Below, one piece after another: positions 1 to 9,556 of a stretch of 64,000 nt of DNA (its first letter is position 1; each line of letters begins with the position of its first letter). The position numbers and the translations under genes were made by a program. The notes beneath the pieces are model-generated. The model was not told the origin of the DNA, ran no database searches, and worked only from the letters and a program-made list of their open reading frames with translations. The stretch is from Charina bottae (taxonomy: Eukaryota; Chordata; Lepidosauria; Squamata; Charinaidae): positions 55,274,914 to 55,338,913 of the forward strand of contig JALMGJ010000002.1 in NCBI GenBank assembly GCA_023362775.1. The letters are read 5' to 3'.

Positions 1-160
1 TTTTCCTTAGTAGGAGACATCCAGGCTTATAAATACTTCTTTGCTGCAGATTCATTGACCAGATGCACCAGTATCCAGCAAAAATCTTTTTTTCTTTTCA
101 AATTCAAAATCATGTCGTTTTGAGTCAGCATTTATTTGCTAAGCTAAGTACTGTTTCTTT

Positions 161-207
161 AAAGGTTCCCCCCGCACATTTGTGCAGTCGTGTCCGACTC
201 TAGGGGC
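161..207 (-). repeat. Antisense fragment of SINE 3' end at the LINE 5' end
   Basis: These 47 bases match the reverse complement of the 3' end of the tRNA-derived SINEs in this window (for example 22600-22646), including the GCACATTTGTGC hairpin. The match stops at the GGGGC at 203-207 and is followed by six T's and then the LINE leader. It lies inside the target-site duplication, so it entered together with the LINE. Confidence 0.75.
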
Positions 208-213
208 TTTTTT

Positions 214-364
214 CTCACTCGCTGGATCGTCACCTTGTTGTGGTGAGTGGGCTTGTGTGTTCCCAATGAACCCTGTGAGCGAAGCCGTCGGGAGTCATGT
301 ACTCCTGGCAGGGTCACCCATGGCGGTAAGGTCCAGGGGGAGGAACCAGACAAAGAACGATCCA
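214..364 (+). ncRNA. Predicted HDV-like self-cleaving ribozyme, RTE 5' end
   Basis: The pairing reads: P1 CTCACTC (214-220) with GAGTGGG (245-251), one G-U; P2 TGGATCGT (223-230) with ACGATCCA (357-364), perfect 8 bp; P3 ACC (232-234) with GGT (242-244); loop L3 TTGTTGT (235-241). The first base after P1' is C, which can pair with the G of L3 as P1.1. CAAA at 351-354, just before P2', fits the C-N-R-A active-site strand of HDV-like ribozymes. The P4 region is about 100 nt. The nested double-pseudoknot order matches the HDV fold, and HDV-like ribozymes are known at 5' ends of RTE and R2 elements. Self-cleavage itself is inferred. Confidence 0.65.
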
Positions 365-899
365 AGAAAGTCCTCAACGGCAGAACAGGCGGAAGATAAC
401 AAGGTGTATTGTTACAACGGCTGCGAAGGCGGATGAAGGCTGCAGCAGACAAAAGGTCACCAATCGTCATGGTATCCATGCCATTGGATTAGAGCCTTTT
501 TCTGTGAAGGTTGTGTGCTGATCGTTGTGCACCGATCTCCACACATAAAACAAATTCACGCACAGGCGTCTTCCAACCACACCAAACCCAAAACAACCAA
601 AAGTCCCATGGCGATTGACGAATGGCAACGGGGGCAGGACTGTGTAATCCGGAAGCTCCTAGTCATGGATCAGCACATGGGCGGTGGATACGGATTCAGT
701 CGCCCTGACTCAAGGATCGAGGCAGTTGAGTAGTTCGGCAGCTGTATCCACGACTGAGCAGCCCTATTTAGGATCCACTCTGCTCACCCCATATGGGGAG
801 GGGGCTAGAAAAGGTGCCCTAAACATAGTCTGCCTCATTTTCTCCCTGACTGGATTACCGCGACCAGTGGGGTCACCATCTAGCGGTCGTAAAAAACAC

Positions 900-3800
900 A
901 TGAATTTTGGAACATGGAATATACGGACACTGCAAGACAATATGGATAGTGAACGACCTGAACGTAGGACTGCCATTATTGCAAGGGAGCTGAGACGTTT
1001 TAATATCGATATAGCAGCACTCCAAGAAACTCGAAGAGCAGGAGAAGGACAGTTGAAGGAAGAAAAAGGAGGTTATACCTTCTTTTGGAAAGGACTGCCT
1101 GAACAAGAACGACGAATACATGGGGTAGGCTTTGCTATCAAAAACGACATTGTGAAGCTCTTGTCAGAAGTTCCCACTGGGATTAACGAACGACTCTCAA
1201 CTCTGCGAATAAAACTCGCCAAAAACCAACAGGCAACTATCCTAAGTGCTTACGCACCAACACTAGATGCAGATGAGGATATCAAGGAAAAATTTTATAC
1301 CCAGCTGGACACCATCTTATCAGAGATACCAAAGGAGGATAAAATTATCCTCCTGGGCGATTTCAATGCAAGAGTTGGGCGTGATTTTGATTTGTGGCCA
1401 GGGATCATTGGGAAAGAAGGAGTTGACAACAGCAACACGAATGGAATCTTACTTCTGACTAAATGTGCAGAGCATAACCTTGTCATTACTAACACACTCT
1501 TTCGCCAGAAAAATAAATTTAAAACATCATGGAAGCACCCACGGTCGAAGCACTGGCATCTTTTAGATTATGTAATTGTCCGTGCTAGAGATCGCCGTGA
1601 TGTACTTCTCACCAGAGCCATGACGAGCGCCGATGACTGCTGGACAGACCATCGATTAATTCGATCCACGATGGCCATAAAGATTGTCCCTCATCGTAGG
1701 CTCCAAGGAAGAAAACCAAGGCGTAAAATGAATACACTGGCCCTTCAAGATCCTATTAAACGAGCTTGCTTTCAATCAACTCTCAAGGAACATCTGCCTA
1801 TGGAACTTCCTGAAAATGTTGAGGAACACTGGATTAAATTGAAGACTTCTATCATTTCAGCCTGTGAACAAACTATCGGATACCAGACTAAGAGACATCA
1901 GGACTGGTTTGATGAGAACGATAGTGAGATTGAACATATTATTGACAAGAAAAGGAAAGCCTTCCAGATATGGCAAAAAGATATTAACTGTGCCGTTAAG
2001 AAAAAAATCTACGCCAGTGCAAAGGCAGAAGTCCAAAGACGAACTAGAGAACTTAAGAACATATGGTGGATAAAAAAAGCCCAAGAAACCCAACATTTTG
2101 CAGATGCTCACGATGCACGGGGCTTTTTTAATGCCATAAAGGCCATCTATGGACCAACAAACCATGGTACAAATCCCTTACGCTCAGTAGATGGTGCTAA
2201 ACTTCTAAAGGACAAAGAGTCTATTGCACTGCGCTGGAAAGAGCATTACTACAATCTCCTTAATCGTCACTCTACTGTGGCTGACGAAGTCTTCTTGCAA
2301 ATCCCACAAAAACAAATAAGAAATGAGCTTGCAGTACCCCCTAGTTTGGAGGAAGTCAGTAAAGCCACTAAACAAATGAAAAATAACAAAGCTAGTGGAC
2401 CTGATGGGATTCCTGCTGAAGTCTTTAAAGAAGGCGGGCCTGAACTTACACAACAACTTCATAAGCTCATCGAAAAAATCTGGATGAGGGAGGAGATTCC
2501 AGCAGACTTTAGGGATGCCATAATTATCACTCTCTTTAAAAAGGGTGATAGAACAGACTGTGGAAACTACCGAGGCATCTCCCTTCTAGCCACAGCAGGC
2601 AAAATCCTGGCAAAGATCATTGCAAACCGTCTCCTATCTATATCAGAAGACATCCTCCCTGAAACGCAAAATGGCTTCCGCCCTTCCAGGGGAACAGTGG
2701 ATATGATCTTCACTGCACGACAGCTTCAAGAAAAATGCAAGGAGCAAAACCGCCCTCTGTACATGGCGTTTATTGATCTGACTAAAGCTTTTGATACTGT
2801 AAATCGTACTGCTCTCTGGACCATCCTTCTGAAAATCGGATGCCCTGATAAATTTGTGAACATCTTGCGGTTACTCCATGACGACATGATGGCAACAATC
2901 CTGAATAACAATGGCTCTCAAAGCGATCCATTTAAAGTGGAATCCGGCGTTAAACAGGGATGTGTTATTGCTCCAACCTTATTCGCTATCTTCATCGCTA
3001 TGATTATGCACCTTGTTGAAGAGAAACTTCCTACTGGTGTAGAAATTATATATCGAACAGATGGAAAGCTTTTTAATCTTAGTAGGCTGAAAGCAAAAAA
3101 TAAGGTAATTGCAACTTCTGTTATAGAACTTCAATATGCTGATGATAACGTAGTCTGTGCACACTCCGAGGAAGATCTTCAAACTATCCTAAACATCTTT
3201 GCAGAAGCATATGAAAAGCTCGGCCTCTCGATTAACATTAAAAAAACCAAAGTGCTTTACCAGCAAGTTCGAACCAATCCCTCTGCAGCGCCATCAATCC
3301 AGCTTAAAGGTGTGTCACTAGAAAATGTCGACCACTTTTCTTATCTCGGCAGCCATCTATCAACAAAAGCCGACATCGACGCTGAAATTCAGCATCGCCT
3401 GAGCTCTGCGAGTGTAGCTTTCTCCCGAATGAAGCGTAGAGTGTTTGAGGATCGGGACATTCGCAGGGAGACCAAAATGCTTGTTTACAAAGCCATTGTA
3501 CTACCAACCCTTCTGTACGCCTGTGAAACATGGACCCTCTACAAACGCCACCTCCAACTTCTTGAAAGATTCCATCAACGCTGCCTCCGAAAAATTCTGC
3601 AAATTACTTGGGAAGATAGGCGGACTAATGTTAGCGTATTAGAAGAAGCGAAAACCACCAGCATTGAAACAATGATCATCCAACATCAACTTCGCTGGAC
3701 TGGTCATGTTGTTCGAATGCCTGACCATCGTCTTCCAAAGCAGCTACTTTACTCCCAACTTAAGAATGGAAAACGGAATATTGGTGGACAGCAAAAGAGA

Positions 3801-4085
3801 TTCAAAGATACTCTCAAAGCTAATTTAAAAAAATGTAATATCAGCATTGAGAACTGGGAAGCCCTAACTCATGAGCGTTTCAATTGGAGGTCAGCCTTTA
3901 TTAATGGCGCTATGGACTTTGAAGAAGCACGAGTACAGGGCGAAAAGGAGAAGAGAGCTAAAAGGAAGGCACGTCAGGCAAACCCTCATCATGACCGTCT
4001 CCCACCCGGAAACCTATGCCCTCATTGTGGGAGGTTGTGCGGATCCAGAATTGGCCTTTATAGCCACATACGGATTCACCGTTAA
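900..4085 (+). CDS. RTE-type ORF: AP endonuclease plus reverse transcriptase
   Basis: Encodes the enzyme for target-primed reverse transcription. I place the start at the ATG at 900, immediately before the endonuclease; the open frame continues upstream to about 684 with no other ATG, so an N-terminal extension from a non-AUG start is possible. From ATG 900 it is 1061 codons. The N-terminal AP-like endonuclease shows GTWNIRT, LQETR, LLGDFNARVG and the catalytic TDHRL. The reverse transcriptase has AFIDLTKAFD, GVKQGCV and the catalytic YADD. The C-terminus ends in a C2H2 finger (CPHCGRLCGSRIGL, then HIRIH). No stops or frameshifts are seen and all catalytic motifs are present, so it may encode active protein. 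Typical RTE ORFs are near 1000 residues, in line with this one. Confidence 0.88.
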   Translation: MNFGTWNIRTLQDNMDSERPERRTAIIARELRRFNIDIAALQETRRAGEGQLKEEKGGYTFFWKGLPEQERRIHGVGFAIKNDIVKLLSEVPTGINERLSTLRIKLAKNQQATILSAYAPTLDADEDIKEKFYTQLDTILSEIPKEDKIILLGDFNARVGRDFDLWPGIIGKEGVDNSNTNGILLLTKCAEHNLVITNTLFRQKNKFKTSWKHPRSKHWHLLDYVIVRARDRRDVLLTRAMTSADDCWTDHRLIRSTMAIKIVPHRRLQGRKPRRKMNTLALQDPIKRACFQSTLKEHLPMELPENVEEHWIKLKTSIISACEQTIGYQTKRHQDWFDENDSEIEHIIDKKRKAFQIWQKDINCAVKKKIYASAKAEVQRRTRELKNIWWIKKAQETQHFADAHDARGFFNAIKAIYGPTNHGTNPLRSVDGAKLLKDKESIALRWKEHYYNLLNRHSTVADEVFLQIPQKQIRNELAVPPSLEEVSKATKQMKNNKASGPDGIPAEVFKEGGPELTQQLHKLIEKIWMREEIPADFRDAIIITLFKKGDRTDCGNYRGISLLATAGKILAKIIANRLLSISEDILPETQNGFRPSRGTVDMIFTARQLQEKCKEQNRPLYMAFIDLTKAFDTVNRTALWTILLKIGCPDKFVNILRLLHDDMMATILNNNGSQSDPFKVESGVKQGCVIAPTLFAIFIAMIMHLVEEKLPTGVEIIYRTDGKLFNLSRLKAKNKVIATSVIELQYADDNVVCAHSEEDLQTILNIFAEAYEKLGLSINIKKTKVLYQQVRTNPSAAPSIQLKGVSLENVDHFSYLGSHLSTKADIDAEIQHRLSSASVAFSRMKRRVFEDRDIRRETKMLVYKAIVLPTLLYACETWTLYKRHLQLLERFHQRCLRKILQITWEDRRTNVSVLEEAKTTSIETMIIQHQLRWTGHVVRMPDHRLPKQLLYSQLKNGKRNIGGQQKRFKDTLKANLKKCNISIENWEALTHERFNWRSAFINGAMDFEEARVQGEKEKRAKRKARQANPHHDRLPPGNLCPHCGRLCGSRIGLYSHIRIHR

Positions 4086-4177
4086 AATTTTACCTTTGGA
4101 AGACAATCTTACTCGGCTACGAGTGATCGCCAATGAATGACTGTTTCTTTGTCTGCACCTCATTGTTTTTGCCATTC

Positions 4178-4905
4178 CTATGCAAGCTTGACTTTTTTAA
4201 AAGACATTTGATCATTATCTCCCTCTGTTGTATCAGTTTTAACTTTGTAAAGTCTGTATTCTTTCTTAATATGTCCTCTTTTATTATAGTAATGACAGAC
4301 TACATTTCTCCCTTTTATCTTATTTAGAGAATTCCCTTCAATTGCCTGGTTCATGTCATGTTGGCAATTACATTCTCTCAGAAAATTACACTGTGAAGTT
4401 TGAGTAACTCTATAGTTTTCTGGCAAGGATTGTAATGATAGTTCTTTGATGAAATCATTAGAAAGGTTCACACTGCTTTGTTTTAGTCTTCTGAATAGAG
4501 AGATACTCTGACACATTAATCTTCCATTCCCTGATAATTTCAGATTTATGAGTTTTCTGAACATTAAGTTATCATTGCTCATTCTTGAGTATCTATGTCT
4601 GTCTTAGTTTATCCCAGATTACCTTTCCTGAAGCTCAGTTTTGAATCAACTTGAAGTTTGCCAAGTTTAGCCTCAGAATTATTACAGATTTCTTTAATCC
4701 ATCCTTTTTCATCCAAGCTATCCTGGCTTGGACATCTTCTGAACATGGCATTTCCAAAACTTGTGAGAGGTCCAGCTTTTCAAATAATACCTCCATCTTC
4801 AAGCTTCAGATTCTATTTTTTTTTCTCATCTTCAAGCATAAGATTTTCTGGTGCCACGTCACACCCATTTTCAAAAATGTTATGCTAGCTTTGAAGATGT
4901 GAAAA
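4178..4905 (-). pseudogene. Decayed Copia-like gag fragment
   Basis: On the minus strand a 134-codon open stretch (4582 to 4178) encodes a gag-like segment with a degenerate zinc knuckle (CHYYNKRGHIKKEY; the second and last Cys are lost) followed by a basic stretch. Further upstream on the same strand (4905 to about 4620) lie peptides such as ARIAWMKKDG, which resemble the N-terminal part of Ty1/Copia gag. Stops and frame changes separate the pieces and I see no LTRs or pol. This is a remnant; Copia assignment is by motif resemblance only. Confidence 0.45.
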
Positions 4906-5639
4906 AAAATGCTCTTCAGTTAGAATGAAGTCCTCATGAGTATCCATATTGTGTGGGTTCTGAGCACTAGTTCAGCTGTATGCTTGACCAAGTGCCTGGA
5001 ATTTAAGAAATGGGATTTTTTTGGCTTGGGTGCTTATGGTGCAGTGAGGTGTTCAGAGTTTACTTTTGGGTCCCTTCTGGGCTCATAAATCTTATGGTGG
5101 AAAAATTTTGTCAGGAATTGATCCACCCTCTATTCTGCTCCATAAACGGATGAATTTGGTGGATGGCATGATATATCCAACAAGATGAAGGAGACTTTAG
5201 TTCAGATTCTAGTTCAGCCATGACGTTCAGGGGCCAGGCACTATTTTTTCATAACAGGGTAGTTATGATTATTTTTTGACATCATGTGCTTCAAGGGAAA
5301 AAAAAGGAGAAATGGGCGATGGGTGATAGCTAGACTATTTGAACCCCGTTCTTCTTAGTACTTTATGATAGGGATTTTGAACAACTTGTGTGTGTTTGTG
5401 TGTGTGTGTGTGTCTGTATTTAGAGATATAACTCATATTGCTTAGCCTGTTCAGATCACAGAGAATTGCTGCATGATGGATTGGAAGGAGGCACTGACTC
5501 CAAACCCCTGCTCAGTACAGGAATCTTCAACAGTTGGCATTCTGGCCTCTACTTAAATATATCCAATTCTTCTCTTGGTAATTGGCTCCACTCTCTAACT
5601 TCTTTTACTGTAAGAAAGTTTTTTCTAAAATTCAGTTGG
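4906..5639. other. No gene seen; short TG repeat
   Basis: AT-rich sequence with no recognised coding or repeat homology. It contains a short (TG)n microsatellite at about 5390-5414. Confidence 0.6.
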
Positions 5640-5850
5640 AATCCATCCTCCCTGTCCTGCATTCTGGAATGATAGATACATTTTTGGTGAGACATCCTTC
5701 AGATGTTTGCAGAGTGCTACAGTATCTGCCCTTAGTCTTCCCTTCTCAAGGCTAAACATTCCCAGTTCTTTCAATCTTTCTTCATAGGTCTTAGTTTCTC
5801 TAGTTTCTTGATCATCCTTGTTACCATTCTATTCCAATTAGAAACCTAGT
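5640..5850 (-). mobile_element. CR1-type LINE, C-terminal end of ORF2
   Basis: Translated on the minus strand, this segment gives peptides resembling the conserved C-terminus of CR1 ORF2 (ELGMFSLEKGRLRAD, then a degraded CKHLK). This block is close to the 3' end of CR1 elements. Frames are interrupted. Its order with 6286-6663 and 8976-10270 fits one minus-strand CR1 copy broken by later insertions. Confidence 0.6.
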
Positions 5851-6285
5851 CTGACAGGGAGTTACAACCTGATCTCCTCCCACTGGGCTGGGGAAAGCAT
5901 TCTGTACTGGCAGAGGATTCTGCCCCATTTGTTGAGTCAGCTGATTCATAGTTGTAGTCAGAAGATCCATCTGCACTTGCCACTTATTCTCGATGTTTTA
6001 GCAAGTCAGTAACTAATTGTTTAAGTGTAATTGGCAGCCCTCCGTATGTTTAGCCATTGCCTTGGCTACTCTGTCCTGTGCATTCTGAATAATGAACTCT
6101 CCCCTTGCTGGTAAGGGAGTAAAGTCTGCTACATATGTAGTGAGAGCTTGTCAAGCTGTAAGACTCCCTCCAGAGACAATTACTCTTTGGCTAGGAAAAG
6201 AGTATTGATTGTGTACAGGAGACAGCAGCCATATCAGATAGCCGGTGGGAGAGATTTTATAGAAGAAAATATATATTTTTATATA
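5851..6285. other. Unclassified stretch within the CR1 region
   Basis: About 430 bp separates two CR1-like blocks. I do not recognise it and see no clear terminal repeats. It may be an old insertion or a divergent part of the CR1 copy. Confidence 0.4.
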
Positions 6286-6663
6286 TTTATATCCAGTCCG
6301 CATCCTTCAGACCCATAATCAGCACCACCCTCTATGAAGAGAAGTCTTGGACTTCCTTTTCTCACTTGACCTTGTCCCATCTGTTGGAGACAGTTCCGAG
6401 TCGACATTCTTTGCATTTCTACTCTCCTACCTAGATAATCCGCACATGTTAGGCTGGGATCTTCCTGCCACTCAGGTAACCCTGACACCTTTTAAGGGTA
6501 CTTTTGATGAGTACGTTTTTCAAATTAGTCAGGGTTTGATAATGTCATACTCAAGTAGCTTGTTAATCAGAATGTCATGCAGCAGTTTGTCACATGCTTC
6601 ACTGAAGTCAATTTATATTACACCCACCAGATTCCCACAAAATGTTAAGAAAATATCCAGATA
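6286..6663 (-). mobile_element. CR1-type LINE, reverse-transcriptase fragment
   Basis: Minus-strand translation near 6560-6640 gives a decayed form of the CR1 RT block corresponding to YIDFSKAFD, followed by a degraded LLHDILINKL. There are several stops and shifts. The fragment ends where an L1-like sequence begins at about 6664. Confidence 0.55.
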
Positions 6664-7344
6664 AAGATGACTTCCAGTGGGGACATGGCGGACTGAACAG
6701 CTGTGCCCGCAGGCTCAGTGGGCAGAACTGACAACACGGCAGTTTTTTTGGGTTCAGGCAGGTTTTTCCTGAAGCCCAGGAGTGTTTTTCCGGAAAAAGG
6801 AAAACACCTGGAATCACCCCATCTGTCCTCTGGACAGCTGCTTGTAGCCAGAAGATAGCAAACAGCGTTCACATTCAACTGGTAAGAGCTAGCCGGGAGG
6901 CTGGGACGTCACCATTTCCAAGCTGCACTGTAGCCTTAAAGGGACACTAAGACCGGCCACCCCATTTCTAAATCACCCAATTTATATTTCTTTTAGTACG
7001 GGTACCCTAAGAGAGGCTTTCTACAGCAAGGTGAAGCGGGCTCTCTTGGTGCTTATTGTTATTTTTGGGATTAATTTTTTTAAAAATTCTTTTAAAGTTT
7101 TGGACTTTGTTTTCCCTCCAAATATTAAGGAGGATTGAGAGTAAATAATTGTCTCCCTGTTATTATTTTTGCACTAAATTTGAAGATATTAGCATTTTCC
7201 TACACATTGAATTGGCTGTTTAGAACTTTCAGTTTTCTGCTTCTACTTTCCCTGGGGAACTGTCTGAATATCTCACTTTCACTTGTGTAAACACATTCCG
7301 GAATCCTTTCATATCTTCGACTTTCACTGGTTAAGGTCCTAGGG

Positions 7345-7700
7345 CAGAGCTTTCCAAACTATGTGTCGCAACACGTTAGTGTGTCGGCTGCAGCGTCTGG
7401 GTGTTTCGCAGCTGCTGCTGCCTCCGAGCCCTGCCAGGATTCCACACAGGTCCTAGTGCCTGCCTTGTGCCTTGCTGCCTCCAAACCTGCCCTGCCAGGA
7501 TTCCACACAGGTCCTAGTGCCTGCCTTGTGCCTTGCTGCCTCCAAACCTGCCCTGCCAGGATTCCGCACAAGTCCTAGTGCCTGCGTTGTGCCCTGCTGT
7601 AAGAGTGTGTCGCAAAATAATGCCCTGCTGTAAAAGTGTGTCACAAAATGATGCATGTCTAAAAAGTGTGTCACCAACATGAAAAGTTTGGAAAGCTCTG
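7345..7700. mobile_element. Non-autonomous hAT transposon (MITE) with internal minisatellite
   Basis: Terminal inverted repeats CAGAGCTTTCCAAAC and GTTTGGAAAGCTCTG are flanked by a perfect 8-bp duplication TCCTAGGG (7337-7344, 7701-7708), the hAT signature. Inside, about 7425-7600 holds near-identical units of about 60 bp. Two relatives lie at 27726-27996 and 59536-60089. No transposase is encoded. Confidence 0.85.
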
Positions 7701-7818
7701 TCCTAGGGAAAAGAAGGGATTATTATGTATGGGAGGTCTCCTGAAGTGAAGTCAGAGTTTTTGAGGGGGGCAGTTGGGCTGTTCAATTTTTTAAAGAAAA
7801 CAGCTCTGTGTGCATTGT

Positions 7819-8304
7819 TGTTTGTTGTTGTTCAGTCATTCAGTCGTGTCCGACTCTTCCTGACCCCATGGACCATAGCACGCCAGGCCTTCCTGTCCTC
7901 CACTGTCTCCCAGCGTTTACTCAAATTCATGTTCGTTACATCGGTGATGCTATCTAACCATCTCATCCTCTGCCGTCCCCTTCTCCTTTTGCCTTCAGTC
8001 TTTCCCAGCATCAGGGTCTTTTCCAGTGAGTCCTCTCTTCGCATTAGGTGGCCAAAGTATTTGAGCTTCAGCTTCAGCATCTGTCCTTCCAATGAGCAGT
8101 CAGGGTTGATTTCCTTTAGGATTGACTGGTTTGACCTCCTTGCAGTCCAAGGGACTCTCAAGAGTCTTCTCCAGCACCACAGTTCGAAAGCATCAATTCT
8201 TCGGCGCTCAGCCTTCCTTATGGTCCAACTCTCACTGCCATACATTACTACTGGAAAAACCATAGCTTTAACTATACAGACCTTTGTCGGCAAGGTGATG
8301 TCTC
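7819..8304 (-). mobile_element. BovB (RTE) LINE, 5'-truncated 3' end
   Basis: Reads on the minus strand as the C-terminal part of the BovB reverse-transcriptase ORF, open from 8293 to 7832 (153 codons; includes YGSESWTIRKAE and FELWCWRRLLRVPWT), ending in the BovB tail with a (CAACAA) run. An 8-bp TSD, TGCATTGT, is at 7811-7818 and 8305-8312. Confidence 0.85.
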
Positions 8305-9428
8305 TGCATTGTGGGGATATGTAAATGCTCTGGTTTATTTTGAAGTGGAATAAGGGTTTAAGAATATTTATCTGGATTGCTTTTAGGGTGTGGCTGATTT
8401 CATTTATCTTTAACGATTTGGATTAAGATTATTCAGGTATAATAAAAAAATTAATGTCTATTTGGATGGTTTTGGGTTTAATATGATTAAGATTATTAAA
8501 ATTGTTGTATTATCAAGTACAATGGCAGAAAATTTATATGTTTTTTTAATTTGATCTTTCTTAGAATAGACAGAAATGTATAGAATAGTAGTAGGAAGGA
8601 AATAATTAAATAAATGTTATCTTTGGGGGGAGTTAATTAGGATCTTTATATAAATTTTTCTTATTTTTCTTTTAATATAAGGGGAGGGAGTAACTGTATT
8701 TAGTGATTTTTATAATGTGCCAATGGAATGATTTATAGAATTAATGTGATTTTGGTTTAATATAGAGTAAGGGATTGATTATGGAATTTTTTGTGTATCC
8801 TTGCTGTTAAAAGTCGGAAGTCACCTTTTTTTGTAATTTCGAAAAACATTTCTCTTGTGTTTCTACACTTTTTTAGTTTATTCTCTTTTTTCTTTGTAGT
8901 TTTTTTGTTTTTCTGTAGCTTTTATCTTTGCCTGAAACTTAATAAAATTCTTATAAAGAAAAGAAAAAATCCAAATTAAAAATGTGGACTTTTGGGAATT
9001 ATTGCATTGTTTTCAAGTACTTGGAGCTCAATTGCTCTAACATCTTTCCAGGTATCAGTGCTGCTCTTATTGGTCTCTGGTACCCTAGATACTCCCAGCC
9101 ACCCACCCATTTAGAAAACAGATAGAACATTTATCTTCTTTCAGTCATTTGGCACTTCAGTAATTCTCCACGGCATCTCAAAGATAATATGTCCAGTTTC
9201 AACAGATCATCAGCAATTTCTTTCAGTACCCTAGGATGAAATGTATCTGGACCTGAAGATTTAAACTAATTGAAAGAAAACAAGTATTTTCTGACTATGT
9301 TTTTATCAGTCACAGGTTTCAATCCTGCCCCTTCTTTTTGCTCTTCACAATTACCTGGTTGAACAGATACATTCTTTGGCTGTTGTGGGTCTTCCGGGCT
9401 GTGTGGCCGTGTTCTGGAAGTTGTGGTT

Positions 9429-9469
9429 CCTAACGTTTCGCCAGCATCTGTGGCCAGCATCTTCAGAGG
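9429..9469 (-). ncRNA. Hammerhead ribozyme-like motif (left arm, mirror copy)
   Basis: Perfect inverted copy of the motif at 9516-9556, with the same core boxes and short palindromic ACGU stem III. Confidence 0.5.
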
Positions 9470-9515
9470 GCAGGAGCACAGATAGAAGAGATTTTGCTTC
9501 TATCTGTGCTCCTGC

Positions 9516-9556
9516 CCTCTGAAGATGCTGGCCACAGATGCTGGCGAAACGTTAGG
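9516..9556 (+). ncRNA. Hammerhead ribozyme-like motif (right arm)
   Basis: CTGAAGA (9519-9525) is the CUGANGA core box. Stem II is GCTGGC/GCTGGC around CACAGAT, with two tandem G-U pairs. GAAA follows, then CGTT and AGG. Stem I is 3 bp (CCT with AGG). Stem III is only A-U and C-G with no loop, so ACGU could pair between two molecules. One extra U lies between A9 and stem II. Hammerheads are known from Penelope-like terminal repeats. Confidence 0.55.

Larger units (their letters stand above)
161..4139 (+). mobile_element. Full-length RTE-type non-LTR retrotransposon with intact ORF
   Basis: The insert is bounded by a perfect 11-bp direct repeat (ACTGTTTCTTT at 150-160 and 4140-4150), the target-site duplication. 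From left to right it holds a 47-bp antisense SINE piece, a structured 5' leader, one long reading frame for an endonuclease plus reverse transcriptase, and a short 3' tail ending in AATGAATG. There is no poly(A) tail. The 5' leader resembles the leaders of the two BovB copies here, which supports placement near the RTE clade; I am less sure of the exact family. A second, 5'-truncated copy lies at 40375-40857 and is nearly identical over its length. Clean ends, an open frame and a perfect TSD suggest recent insertion. Confidence 0.85.
6664..8975 (+). mobile_element. L1-like element, internally deleted, with nested inserts
   Basis: The left part starts with an L1-like 5' leader (GACTTCCAGTGGGGACATGG). 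The right part (8310-8975) is a T-rich L1-type 3' UTR ending in CTTAATAAAATTC. No ORF2 lies between, so this is an internally deleted copy. The flanks AAGAAAATATCCAGAT (left) and AAGAAAAAATCCAAAT (right) look like a decayed target-site duplication. It lies within CR1 sequence and was later hit by a hAT MITE (7345-7700) and a BovB fragment (7819-8304). Confidence 0.5.

Noticed and set aside
159..479. 106-codon minus-strand frame over the LINE leader
   Set aside because: It covers the antisense of a structured leader and SINE piece, has no known domain, and lies in the element's 5' region.
7363..7578. Frames within the hAT minisatellite
   Set aside because: Repeat-unit translation with no independent support; the same peptide pattern appears on both strands.
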